Below the pieces are notes generated by a model. It searched no databases and had not been told where the DNA came from. It was given only the letters and a program-made list of their open reading frames with translations. Position numbers and translations under genes: made by a program. Below, piece after piece: positions 36,842 through 44,690 of a stretch of 64,000 bases of DNA. The stretch is taken from assembly GCF_036227565.1 (NCBI RefSeq), contig NZ_CP109460.1, positions 5,084,001 through 5,148,000 on the forward strand, read 5' to 3'. This DNA is from Streptomyces sp. NBC_01454. Lineage in GTDB: Bacteria; Actinomycetota; Actinomycetes; Streptomycetales; Streptomycetaceae. Positions within the stretch are counted from its first letter, which is position 1; each line of letters starts with the position of its first letter.

Positions 36842-38485
36842 GTGCGGCCGGTAGGCAGCAAGTACCTGCTCGAGGAACCGCTGGGACGCGGTGCCACGGG
36901 CACCGTCTGGCGTGCCCGCCAGCGGGAGACGGCGGGCGCCGAGGCCGCCGTGGCAGGAGAGCCCGGTGAGACGGTCGCGATCAAGGTCCTCAAGGAGGAG
37001 CTGGCGCACGACGCGGATGTGGTGATGCGCTTCCTGCGGGAGCGCTCCGTCCTGCTGCGCCTGGCCCACCCCAACATCGTCCGCACCCGCGACCTCGTCG
37101 TCGAGGGCGATCTGCTGGCCCTGGTCATGGACCTGGTCGACGGTCCCGACCTGCACCGCTACCTCCGCGACAACGGCCCCTTCAGCCCCGTCGCCGCCGC
37201 CCTGCTGACCGCCCAGATCGCCGACGCGCTGGCCGCCAGCCACGCCGACGGTGTGGTGCACCGCGACCTCAAGCCCGCCAACGTCCTGCTCGCCGGGTCG
37301 GACGGCAGCGGCGAGATGCACCCGATGCTGACCGACTTCGGCATCGCCCGCCTCGCCGACTCCCCGGGCCTGACCCGCACCCACGAGTTCGTCGGCACCC
37401 CCGCCTATGTGGCCCCGGAGTCCGCCGAGGGCCGCCCGCAGACCTCCGCCGTGGACATCTACGGCGCCGGCATCCTGCTGTACGAACTCGTCACCGGACG
37501 GCCCCCGTTCGCCGGGGCGACCGCCCTGGAGGTGCTGCACCGCCACCTCAGCGAGGAGCCGCGCCGCCCCAGCACGCTCCCCGAGCCGCTGTGGACGGTC
37601 ATAGAGCGCTGTCTGCGCAAGCGCCCCGAGGAGCGGCCCTCCGCCGAGAACCTCGCGCGGGCCCTGCGCGCCGTCGCGTCCGGCATCGGGGTGCACGCCT
37701 CCCCGGCGCAGGCCGAGGCCGCGCTGGGCGTCGCCGCGCTGCTCGCGCCCGACCCCGCGCCCGCGACCGTCCCCGGGACGGGCGGGACCGGCGGCGGCGA
37801 CGCCGACCCCACCCAGGTGCTTCCCTCCGGCGCCGGGTCCTACGACCCGGCCGCGGCCACCAGCGTGCTGCCGTCCACCGGCGGTCCGGGCGGTCCGGGG
37901 GGCCCCGGCGGGCAGGGCGACCCGACCCGGGCGATGCCGCCCATGCCCATGGGAGCGCCGGCCGGCGGACCGCAGAACCCCGAGGGCCCCCATCCGTGGG
38001 AGTCCCAGATGCGGGCCGCCCGGGACCGCAACGAGCAGACCCAGGTGCAGTATCTGGATCCCACCGAGGACCCGCTGCGCCGCCGTCCGCAGCGCCAGGC
38101 CGCCCCCCAGCAGCCGCCGCAGCGCCCGCAGCAGCCCCAGTACCGCCAGGCGCCCCCGCCGGCGCCGTACGCCCAGCAGCAGCCGCAGGCCCCGCAGCGC
38201 CGCCAGGAGCCGCCGCCGCAGCGCTACGAACCGCAGCGGCCGCCCGCCCCGGAGCCCCGGCCCCGGCGCGAGCCCCGCCAGCGCAGCGCCAACCCCATGA
38301 AGATCCCCGGCCTGGGCTGTCTCAAGGGCTGTCTGTTCACGATCATCCTGCTGTTCGTGGCGGCCTGGCTGGTCTGGGAGCTGACCCCGCTCCAGGAGTG
38401 GATCGGCACGACCAGGGGCTTCTTCGCCCAGGTCGGTCACGTCTTCCACAGCGTGCAGCGCTTCGTGCAGAAACTCGGCGGCTGA
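36842..38485 (+). CDS. pkaA: Eukaryotic-type Ser/Thr protein kinase PkaA
   Basis: 547 residues. The kinase domain (about 5-275) has the glycine loop LGRGATGTVW, the Lys in VAIKVLKEEL, the catalytic loop VVHRDLKPANVLL, DFG in LTDFGIARL and the APE-like VAPESAEG. A Thr in TRTHEFVGTP is a likely autophosphorylation site. The C-terminal part is a long Pro/Gln linker (about 310-475) and one membrane span, CLFTIILLFVAAWLVWEL, ending in a short external tail without PASTA repeats. The GTG at 36842 follows AGGGAG by eight bases. Position beside pkaB and prfB, and the length, match PkaA of S. coelicolor as I recall it. Targets are unknown. Confidence 0.92.
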   Translation: MRPVGSKYLLEEPLGRGATGTVWRARQRETAGAEAAVAGEPGETVAIKVLKEELAHDADVVMRFLRERSVLLRLAHPNIVRTRDLVVEGDLLALVMDLVDGPDLHRYLRDNGPFSPVAAALLTAQIADALAASHADGVVHRDLKPANVLLAGSDGSGEMHPMLTDFGIARLADSPGLTRTHEFVGTPAYVAPESAEGRPQTSAVDIYGAGILLYELVTGRPPFAGATALEVLHRHLSEEPRRPSTLPEPLWTVIERCLRKRPEERPSAENLARALRAVASGIGVHASPAQAEAALGVAALLAPDPAPATVPGTGGTGGGDADPTQVLPSGAGSYDPAAATSVLPSTGGPGGPGGPGGQGDPTRAMPPMPMGAPAGGPQNPEGPHPWESQMRAARDRNEQTQVQYLDPTEDPLRRRPQRQAAPQQPPQRPQQPQYRQAPPPAPYAQQQPQAPQRRQEPPPQRYEPQRPPAPEPRPRREPRQRSANPMKIPGLGCLKGCLFTIILLFVAAWLVWELTPLQEWIGTTRGFFAQVGHVFHSVQRFVQKLGG

Positions 38486-38491
38486 CGCCGG

Positions 38492-38517
38492 CCGCCCGCG
38501 GGGGATCCTGCGGGCGG
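38492..38517 (+). terminator. Hairpin after pkaA
   Basis: CCGCCCGC (38492-38499) and GCGGGCGG (38510-38517) form an 8-bp perfect stem around a 10-base loop, directly after the pkaA stop. It may reduce read-through into pkaB. Confidence 0.55.
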
Positions 38518-38681
38518 AACCGAACCCACCGTGTGGATTTGTCGACTTCTGAAGGGCAATTTCGCCCACAGAAGTGAAGGTTGCCGCCGTACGGGGCACG
38601 AACTCCCCTGGCATCCGCGTAGCTTTGACGCCAACCTCAGCCCTCGCAGGACGCTCGGGGGCCCGACACGTCGGAGCAGTC

Positions 38682-40013
38682 TTGGCACGGAAGATCGGCA
38701 GCCGGTACACCGCCCACCAGATCCTGGGGCGCGGCAGTGCCGGCACGGTATGGCTGGGCGAGGGTCCCGAAGGGGCCGTGGCCATCAAGCTGTTGCGTGA
38801 GGAGCTCGCGGCCGACCAGGAGCTCGTCGGCCGCTTCGTCCAGGAGCGGGCGGCCCTGCTGGGCCTGGCGGACCCCCATGTCGTCGGCGTCCGCGACCTC
38901 GTCGTCGACGGCAACGACCTGGCCCTGGTCATGGAACTCGTACGCGGCACCGACCTGCGCACCCGTCTGGAGCGCGAACGGCGGCTGGCCCCCGCGGCGG
39001 CCGTCGCGATCGCCGCCGACGTCGCCGACGGGCTCGCCGCCGCGCACGCCGCCCGGATCGTGCACCGCGACGTCAAGCCCGAGAACGTCCTGCTGGACAT
39101 GCAGGGCCCGCTCGGACCCGGCGGCGCGCACCCCGCGCTGCTCACCGACTTCGGCATCGCCCGGCTCGTCGACTCCCCGCGCCGCACCCTCTCCCAGTCC
39201 CCGGCCGGGGGGACCACCGTCCCGCTGCGCTCGTCCAAGGTCATCGGCACCCCCGACTACCTCGCCCCGGAGATCATCGAGGGCCTGCCGCCCCGCGCCT
39301 CCGTGGACGTCTACGCCCTGGCGACCGTCCTGTACGAGCTGCTCGCCGGGTTCACGCCGTTCGGCGGCGGGCACCCCGGGGCGGTGCTGCGCCGGCATGT
39401 GACCGAGAGCGTGGTGCCGCTGCCCGGTATCCCCGACGAGCTGTGGCAGCTGCTGCTGCAGTGTCTGGCCAAGGCGCCGGCGTCCCGGCTGCGCGCCCCG
39501 GAGCTCGCCGCCCGGCTGCGCGAGCTGCTGCCCTCCCTGGAAGGCATGCCGCCGCTGGACATCGACGAGCCGGACGACGAGCAGCCGGACGACGAGCCGG
39601 AGGGTGCCGCCGGGGCCCGTGACGAGGCGTTCCACCCCTCGCCGGCACCGGGCGGGACCACCCCGCCGCGGGGCGCGGTCCCGCTGGTCCAGGGCGCGGC
39701 CCCCGACTCCAACCGGGATACCCACACCAGCATGCGGGTCCCGGGCCCCGACGAGCTGGCGGGCGGCGCCCACGGCACCGCCCGGACCCCGCGCGCGGCC
39801 GGTGAGCGCCGGGCGGGCTCGGCCCGCCACCGCGCCTCGCCGGAGGCGGTGCGCCGGCGCCGGATCAGGTGGGGCGCGGCCGCCGCCGCGGTGGTCGTGG
39901 CGGCCGGCCTGGGCGGCTGGCTCGCCTCCGGCGACGACGGGGCGGGCGACGCCACACCGGGCGTCCACCGATCCGGACCCGACACCCCGGACGGCTCCGG
40001 GGTCGCGCCGTGA
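38682..40013 (+). CDS. pkaB: Eukaryotic-type Ser/Thr protein kinase PkaB
   Basis: 443 residues from the TTG at 38682; GGAG ends five bases before it and the protein then begins MARKIGSRYTAHQILG, matching the family start. The kinase core has LGRGSAGTVWLGEG, VAIKLLREEL, IVHRDVKPENVLLD and LTDFGIARLVDS, with a longer activation loop than PkaA (DSPRRTLSQSPAGGTTVPLRSSKVIGTPDYLAPE), rich in Ser and Thr. A charged, disordered linker (about 280-385) leads to one span, WGAAAAAVVVAAGLGGWLAS, and a short external tail. It is tandem with pkaA, 196 bases on, and likely arose by duplication. It ends 121 bases before prfB. Confidence 0.92.
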   Translation: MARKIGSRYTAHQILGRGSAGTVWLGEGPEGAVAIKLLREELAADQELVGRFVQERAALLGLADPHVVGVRDLVVDGNDLALVMELVRGTDLRTRLERERRLAPAAAVAIAADVADGLAAAHAARIVHRDVKPENVLLDMQGPLGPGGAHPALLTDFGIARLVDSPRRTLSQSPAGGTTVPLRSSKVIGTPDYLAPEIIEGLPPRASVDVYALATVLYELLAGFTPFGGGHPGAVLRRHVTESVVPLPGIPDELWQLLLQCLAKAPASRLRAPELAARLRELLPSLEGMPPLDIDEPDDEQPDDEPEGAAGARDEAFHPSPAPGGTTPPRGAVPLVQGAAPDSNRDTHTSMRVPGPDELAGGAHGTARTPRAAGERRAGSARHRASPEAVRRRRIRWGAAAAAVVVAAGLGGWLASGDDGAGDATPGVHRSGPDTPDGSGVAP

Positions 40014-40122
40014 CCCACCGGGCCCCGCGGTGAGCGGCGCGGCGTCCCTCTCCGGGCCGGTGCGGGAGGTGCCCGGCGGGTTCGTCCTGCCGGGGCCGGG
40101 TCACGCAGACGGTGGCAGCCGT

Positions 40123-40128
40123 TAGGCT
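40123..40128 (+). promoter_or_regulatory. -10 box of a probable leaderless prfB promoter
   Basis: TAGGCT ends 6 bases before the prfB GTG at 40135, which places the transcription start at or next to the start codon. No ribosome site is present. Confidence 0.55.
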
Positions 40129-40134
40129 GGGTGC

Positions 40135-41241
40135 GTGGCAGTCGTCGATGTATCCGAAGAGCTGAAGTCCCTCTCCTCGACCATGGGGTCGATCGAGGCC
40201 GTCCTGGACCTCGACAAGATGAGGGCCGATGTCGCCGTGCTCGAGGAGCAGGCCGCGGCGCCGTCCCTGTGGGACGACCCGGACAGTGCCCAGAAGGTCA
40301 CCAGCCGCTTGTCCTACCTCCAGGGCCAGCTGCGCCGGGCCGAGGAGCTGCGCGGCCGGGTCGACGACGTCGAGGTGCTCTTCGAGCTCGCCGAGGCCGA
40401 GGGCGACGAGGACGCCAGGGCCGAGGCCGAGAGCGAGCTGACCGCCGTCCGCAAGGCGGTCGACGAGCTGGAGGTCCGCACCCTCCTGTCCGGTGAGTAC
40501 GACGCCCGTGAGGCGCTCGTCAACATCCGCGCCGAGGCCGGTGGTGTGGACGCCGCCGACTTCGCCGAGAAGCTGCAGCGCATGTATCTGCGCTGGGCCG
40601 AGCGCCACGGCTACAAGACCGAGCTGTACGAGACCTCGTACGCGGAAGAGGCCGGCATCAAGTCGACCACCTTCGCCGTCCAGGTGCCGTACGCCTACGG
40701 CACGCTCTCCGTCGAGCAGGGCACGCACCGCCTGGTGCGCATCTCGCCGTTCGACAACCAGGGCCGCCGCCAGACCTCGTTCGCCGGTGTCGAGGTGCTG
40801 CCCGTCGTCGAGAAGACCGACCACATCGAGATCGACGAGTCCGAGCTGCGGGTGGACGTCTACCGCTCCTCCGGCCCCGGCGGCCAGGGCGTCAACACCA
40901 CCGACTCCGCGGTCCGTCTGACGCACCTTCCGACCGGCATCGTCGTCTCCTGCCAGAACGAGCGCTCGCAGATCCAGAACCGCGCCTCTGCGATGAACGT
41001 CCTCCAGGCCAAGCTCCTCGAGCGCCGCCGCCAGGAGGAGCAGGCGAAGATGGACGCGCTCAAGGGCGACGGCGGCAACTCCTGGGGCAACCAGATGCGT
41101 TCGTACGTCCTGCACCCGTACCAGATGGTCAAGGACCTGCGGACCGAGTTCGAGGTCGGCAACCCCACCGCGGTGCTGGACGGCGACATCGACGGCTTCC
41201 TGGAGGCCGGGATCCGCTGGCGCAAGCAGCAGGAGAAGTGA
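40135..41241 (+). CDS. prfB: Peptide chain release factor 2
   Basis: Reads UGA and UAA stop codons and triggers peptide release. 368 residues. The stop-codon tripeptide of RF2, SPF, is in [11 protein letters not shown], and the catalytic GGQ is in [20 protein letters not shown], with [17 protein letters not shown] after it. The frame is continuous from the GTG at 40135 through the region where E. coli prfB needs a +1 frameshift, so that autoregulation is absent. A TAGGCT box just before the start suggests a leaderless mRNA. A strong terminator follows. It lies upstream of ftsE-ftsX, as in other actinobacteria. Confidence 0.97.
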   Translation: MAVVDVSEELKSLSSTMGSIEAVLDLDKMRADVAVLEEQAAAPSLWDDPDSAQKVTSRLSYLQGQLRRAEELRGRVDDVEVLFELAEAEGDEDARAEAESELTAVRKAVDELEVRTLLSGEYDAREALVNIRAEAGGVDAADFAEKLQRMYLRWAERHGYKTELYETSYAEEAGIKSTTFAVQVPYAYGTLSVEQGTHRLVRISPFDNQGRRQTSFAGVEVLPVVEKTDHIEIDESELRVDVYRSSGPGGQGVNTTDSAVRLTHLPTGIVVSCQNERSQIQNRASAMNVLQAKLLERRRQEEQAKMDALKGDGGNSWGNQMRSYVLHPYQMVKDLRTEFEVGNPTAVLDGDIDGFLEAGIRWRKQQEK

Positions 41242-41268
41242 CGGGCCCGGCCCGGATCTGAGCATCGG

Positions 41269-41303
41269 ACAACTGTCTCCCTCGGGGAGGCAGTTGTTTT
41301 TCC
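41269..41303 (+). terminator. prfB rho-independent terminator
   Basis: ACAACTGtCTCCC pairs with GGGAGgCAGTTGT (one G-U pair), a 13-bp stem with a short loop, followed by TTTTTCC. It is one of the few in this window with a true T tract. Confidence 0.9.
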
Positions 41304-41561
41304 TGTGGCGGATTGGTCACAGTCGTATGTTCATGTACCGCCCAGATCTTGCCAATTCGGACGTGGGGCCTTTATTCGGCCTTGACGATGATGGCCGAAC
41401 TGGGAAGGGTGAGCGCGGCATGCGTATGTCATGGGGCGTGTGGCGCAACGGGGAGATGAGGGGCCGGCAGTTGTTCCGGCCGTGACTCGCGTACCCCCTC
41501 GGCTCGTCGCCCCGTACAACGGTGCTCCAACGACGAGTTCAGCTACTGGGGGTAGCAGTAC
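41304..41561 (+). promoter_or_regulatory. Upstream region of the surface-protein gene
   Basis: No gene is supported. A 7-bp inverted repeat, TTCGGCC (41375-41381) and GGCCGAA (41393-41399), is separated by 11 bases. The spacer begins with TTGACG (41382-41387), a near-consensus -35 box. No matching strong -10 is evident. Confidence 0.45.
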
Positions 41562-42434
41562 ATGACGAAGAAGACGCGACTGCGCGTGGCGCGCATTGCG
41601 GCCGGTGCGGTGATCGCGGCCGGTGCGTCGCTCACCGCGGCCGGCGCGGCTTCCGCGGCCAGCCCGGGTGAGACCCCGGGCCAGGACGGCGGCTTTATCG
41701 GCGGCATCATCGGTGGCGTCATCGGCGGGGGCAACTCCGGCGGCGACAGCAGCGGCGGTGACACCACCACCACCACCGGCGGCGAGATCGGCGGTGACAC
41801 GACCACCGGCGGTGAGATCGGCGGCGACACCACGGGTTCCGTCACGGGTGGCGACACCACCACCGGTGGCGACACCACCACGGGCGGTGACACGACCACC
41901 GGTGGTGACACCACGACCGGCGGCGACACCACGGGTTCCACCACGGGTGGCGACACCACCACCGGTGGTGACACGACCGGCGGTGACACCACGGGCGGTA
42001 CCGGCACGAGCGGGCAGACGACCGGCGGTGACACCACCGGTTCCACCACGGGTGGCCACAGCACGGGCGGCCAGTCCACCGGTGGCCAGTCCACCGGTGG
42101 CCAGAGCACCGGCGGCGACAGCACCGGTGGTCACAGCGGTGGCGGCACCGGTGGTCACAGCGGTGGCGGCAACGGCGGTGGCGGCGACTCCACCGGTACC
42201 GGCACCGACAACGAGGGCTCCAAGCCGATCGAGCAGCCCGGCCAGGGCAAGGAGCAGATCGCCGACACGCCCGGCCAGGCCAAGCAGCAGGCCAAGGGCG
42301 AGCTGGCCGAGACCGGTTCCTCCGGTACGACCGTCCTGCTCATCGGTGCGGCGACGATGATCGCGGGCGGTGTGGGCTTCCGTCTGCTGCCCCGCCTGAT
42401 CAACAAGAACGGCGGCGGTGCCGCGGCGGCCTGA
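41562..42434 (+). CDS. Repeat-rich LAETG sortase-substrate surface protein
   Basis: 290 residues. A signal peptide (about 1-33, ending AASAASPGE) is followed by a GFIGGIIGGVIGGGN stretch, then some 145 residues of GGDTT/GGQST/GGHS repeats, a short charged linker, and the sorting signal LAETG at about 254-258. A membrane span (TVLLIGAATMIAGGVGFRLL) and a short positive tail complete it. LAxTG is the signal recognised by class E sortases, which anchor chaplins in Streptomyces, so this protein should be linked to peptidoglycan. The Thr/Ser-rich flexible stalk looks suited to O-mannosylation. No known functional domain is visible. It stands alone between two terminators. Confidence 0.85.
   Translation: MTKKTRLRVARIAAGAVIAAGASLTAAGAASAASPGETPGQDGGFIGGIIGGVIGGGNSGGDSSGGDTTTTTGGEIGGDTTTGGEIGGDTTGSVTGGDTTTGGDTTTGGDTTTGGDTTTGGDTTGSTTGGDTTTGGDTTGGDTTGGTGTSGQTTGGDTTGSTTGGHSTGGQSTGGQSTGGQSTGGDSTGGHSGGGTGGHSGGGNGGGGDSTGTGTDNEGSKPIEQPGQGKEQIADTPGQAKQQAKGELAETGSSGTTVLLIGAATMIAGGVGFRLLPRLINKNGGGAAAA
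41755..42190 (+). repeat. Tandem coding repeats (GGDTT type)
   Basis: Repeats of 15-18 bases built on ggtggcgacaccacc encode five- to six-residue units GGDTT(T), shifting to GGQST and GGHS near the end. The copies differ mostly at third positions. This is the kind of array that expands or contracts by slippage. Confidence 0.85.
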
Positions 42435-42462
42435 TGCCGGCGCGATACAGCTGGAACAGCTG

Positions 42463-42498
42463 GAGGGGCCCGGGACGCAGCAGCGTCCCGGGCCCCTC
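42463..42498. terminator. Perfect 16-bp hairpin after the surface-protein gene
   Basis: GAGGGGCCCGGGACGC and GCGTCCCGGGCCCCTC are exact reverse complements around a 4-base loop. The hairpin lies between convergent genes, so it can act in both directions. Confidence 0.88.
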
Positions 42499-42569
42499 GT
42501 CGTTCGTGATCCCGCCGCCACCCGGGCGGTGGTCAGGGCGGCTGCCGGTCCGGCAGCCGTGCGCCACTC

Positions 42570-42761
42570 TCAGGTGACCTGGTGGAGCAGCAAGCCCAGC
42601 GCGATCAGCAAGATCATCAGTGCCACCAGCATCGCCGGGCTGAGCTGGGCGAAGAGACCGCCCGTCTGCTGCAGTCGTTCCCTGTTCGCCCGGCACACGG
42701 GGCAGCGGCCCTCGCTGACAGGGGCCGCGCAGTTGGCGCACACCAGTCGGTCGTACGTCAT
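42570..42761 (-). CDS. Small zinc-ribbon membrane protein
   Basis: 63 residues from ATG 42761, with a near-perfect ribosome site (AAGGAGG) upstream. Two Cys pairs, CANC and CPVC, spaced by ten residues (CANCAAPVSEGRCPVC), form a zinc ribbon in the first 25 residues. A single span, LSPAMLVALMILLIALGLLLHQV, ends the protein. The ribbon and the membrane anchor are joined by a short NRERLQQTGGLFAQ linker. No family name is given with confidence. Its place between prfB and ftsE, on the opposite strand, may indicate a role at the membrane, but this is a guess. Confidence 0.75.
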   Translation of the reverse strand: MTYDRLVCANCAAPVSEGRCPVCRANRERLQQTGGLFAQLSPAMLVALMILLIALGLLLHQVT

Positions 42762-43011
42762 GCGACCTCCTTCTCCACTGCACCAACGCACCGGGGGGCG
42801 CATTGGTTCCCTCTTCCACTGTGCCAGGTCGTTGACGGAACGGCGCGTCCCGCGGTTTTGTGCGCCTTTTGTCCCGTAGGTGCCGTGAGGAAATGCACCA
42901 ACCGCCTACGGCGACTGCGCCGCCGCGTGAGGTTCGCGTATGGTCACGCACACCGACGGGAGCCGCAACTCGGCAACCCGTGCCGCTATCCAGGTCGACC
43001 GTGGTGCATCA

Positions 43012-43701
43012 GTGATCCGATTCGACAACGTCTCCAAGACCTACCCGAAGCAGAACCGCCCTGCACTCAGGGATGTCTCGCTCGAGATCGAGCGCGGCGA
43101 ATTCGTCTTCCTGGTGGGCTCTTCGGGGTCCGGAAAGTCCACCTTTCTGCGGCTGCTGCTGCGCGAGGAGCGGACCAGCCATGGCCACGTCCACGTGCTC
43201 GGTAAGGACCTCGGCAAGCTCTCCAACTGGAAGGTTCCGCAGATGCGGCGCCAGGTGGGGACGGTCTTCCAGGACTTCCGGCTGCTCCCCAACAAGACCG
43301 TCGGGGAAAATGTCGCCTTCGCCCTCGAGGTCATCGGCAAGCCGCGCGGCCAGATCCGCAAGACGGTGCCCGAGGTCCTCGAACTGGTCGGCCTCGGCGG
43401 CAAAGAGGACCGTATGCCGGGCGAGCTCTCCGGTGGTGAGCAGCAGCGCGTCGCCATCGCACGGGCCTTCGTCAACCGTCCGATGCTCCTCATCGCGGAC
43501 GAGCCCACCGGCAACCTCGACCCGCAGACCTCGGTCGGCATCATGAAGCTGCTGGACCGGATCAACCGGACCGGTACGACGGTGGTCATGGCCACCCACG
43601 ACCAGCAGATCGTCGACCAGATGCGCAAGCGGGTCATGGAACTCGAGAAGGGCCGGCTCGTACGCGACCAGTCGCGCGGCGTGTACGGCTACCAGCACTG
43701 A
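43012..43701 (+). CDS. ftsE: Cell-division ABC transporter ATPase FtsE
   Basis: 229 residues. Walker A is GSSGSGKST, the Q-loop is [13 protein letters not shown], the signature is [14 protein letters not shown] and Walker B is [13 protein letters not shown], with the switch His in MATHDQQI. It pairs with FtsX to couple ATP hydrolysis to activation of extracytoplasmic peptidoglycan hydrolases. The GTG at 43012 gives the length usual in actinobacteria; an in-frame ATG at 42940 would add 24 residues unlike homologues. FtsX follows after 9 bases, so they form an operon. Confidence 0.95.
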   Translation: MIRFDNVSKTYPKQNRPALRDVSLEIERGEFVFLVGSSGSGKSTFLRLLLREERTSHGHVHVLGKDLGKLSNWKVPQMRRQVGTVFQDFRLLPNKTVGENVAFALEVIGKPRGQIRKTVPEVLELVGLGGKEDRMPGELSGGEQQRVAIARAFVNRPMLLIADEPTGNLDPQTSVGIMKLLDRINRTGTTVVMATHDQQIVDQMRKRVMELEKGRLVRDQSRGVYGYQH

Positions 43702-43710
43702 AAGGACGCC

Positions 43711-44622
43711 ATGCGCGCCCAGTTCGTCTTGTCGGAGATCGGCGTCGGTCTCCGCCGAAACCTCACGATGACCTTCGCCGTCATCGTCTCCGTAGCCCTC
43801 TCGCTCGGCCTGTTCGGCGCCTCGCTGCTGATGCGCGACCAGGTCAGCACGATGAAGGGCTACTGGTACGACAAGGTCAACGTCTCCATCTTCTTCTGCA
43901 ACAAGAACGACGCCGACTCCGGTGCCAACTGCGCCAAGGGCGCGGCCACCCAGCAGCAGAAGGACGACATCAAGGCCGAGCTCGGCCGGCTGCCGATCGT
44001 GCAGAAGGTGGAGTACGAGTCCAGCGACCAGGCCTACAAGCACTACAAGGAGCAGTTCGGTGACACCCCCGTCGCCGGGCTGGTGACGCCCGACCAGCTG
44101 CCGGAGTCCTTCCGGGTCAAGCTCAAGGACCCGACGAAGTTCGCGGTCATCAAGTCGGCGTTCTCCGAGCGGCCCGGTGTCCAGGAGGTCCAGGACCAAC
44201 GGGACACCGTCGAGCCGCTCTTCAACCTCCTCAACGGCATGAACATCGCCGCACTCGTCGTGATGGCGCTGATGCTGGTCGTTGCGCTGATGCTGATCGT
44301 CAACACCGTGCGGGTGTCGGCGTTCAGCCGTCGGCGGGAGACCGGGATCATGCGCCTGGTGGGAGCGTCCAGCTTCTATATCCAGATGCCGTTCATCCTG
44401 GAGGCCGCCATCGCGGGGCTGCTGGGCGCGGCCTTCGCCTGTGTGCTGATCGTCGGCGGCAAGTACGTCCTGATCAACAACTGGCTGGCGAAGAAGATCC
44501 AGGTGATCAACTTCATCGGCTGGGACTCGGTGGCCGCGGTCCTTCCGCTGGTCCTGCTGATCGGGCTGCTGATGCCCGCGCTCGCCGCGTTCTTCGCGTT
44601 GCGCAAGTACCTCAAGGTGTGA
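43711..44622 (+). CDS. ftsX: Cell-division protein FtsX
   Basis: 303 residues with four spans: TMTFAVIVSVALSLGLFGASLL near the N-terminus, a large external domain (about 45-175), then MNIAALVVMALMLVVALMLIV, FILEAAIAGLLGAAFACVLI and SVAAVLPLVLLIGLLMPALAAF. The external domain has DNA-encoded CNKNDADSGANCAKG, two Cys that may bond, and is where hydrolase partners dock. The ATG at 43711 follows AAGGA. The gene is translationally close to ftsE and ends at a strong terminator. Confidence 0.95.
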   Translation: MRAQFVLSEIGVGLRRNLTMTFAVIVSVALSLGLFGASLLMRDQVSTMKGYWYDKVNVSIFFCNKNDADSGANCAKGAATQQQKDDIKAELGRLPIVQKVEYESSDQAYKHYKEQFGDTPVAGLVTPDQLPESFRVKLKDPTKFAVIKSAFSERPGVQEVQDQRDTVEPLFNLLNGMNIAALVVMALMLVVALMLIVNTVRVSAFSRRRETGIMRLVGASSFYIQMPFILEAAIAGLLGAAFACVLIVGGKYVLINNWLAKKIQVINFIGWDSVAAVLPLVLLIGLLMPALAAFFALRKYLKV

Positions 44623-44633
44623 GCTTTGCCAAG

Positions 44634-44671
44634 GGGCGCCGTACGGTCAACTCACCGTACGGCGCCCTTTT
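44634..44671 (+). terminator. ftsX rho-independent terminator
   Basis: GGGCGCCGTACGGT and ACCGTACGGCGCCC are a perfect 14-bp stem around a 6-base loop, followed by TTTT. Confidence 0.92.
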
Positions 44672-44677
44672 GTCCCT

Positions 44678-44683
44678 TAGACT
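44678..44683 (+). promoter_or_regulatory. -10 box of a probable leaderless S41 protease promoter
   Basis: TAGACT ends seven bases before the ATG at 44691, immediately after the ftsX terminator. The position suggests transcription starts at the start codon. Confidence 0.5.
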
Positions 44684-44690
44684 CACCGCC

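Noticed and set aside
40135..40240. Programmed +1 frameshift in prfB
   Set aside because: The frame is continuous from the GTG; no in-frame UGA or slippery CUU-UGA is present at the usual position.
41294..41485. Small gene of 63 residues between prfB and the surface-protein gene
   Set aside because: It starts inside the prfB terminator, has no ribosome site, and covers the operator-like repeat at 41375-41399.
41755..42190. Array of regular short repeats as a CRISPR
   Set aside because: The units are 15-18 bases, directly tandem with no unique spacers, and in frame within a surface-protein gene.
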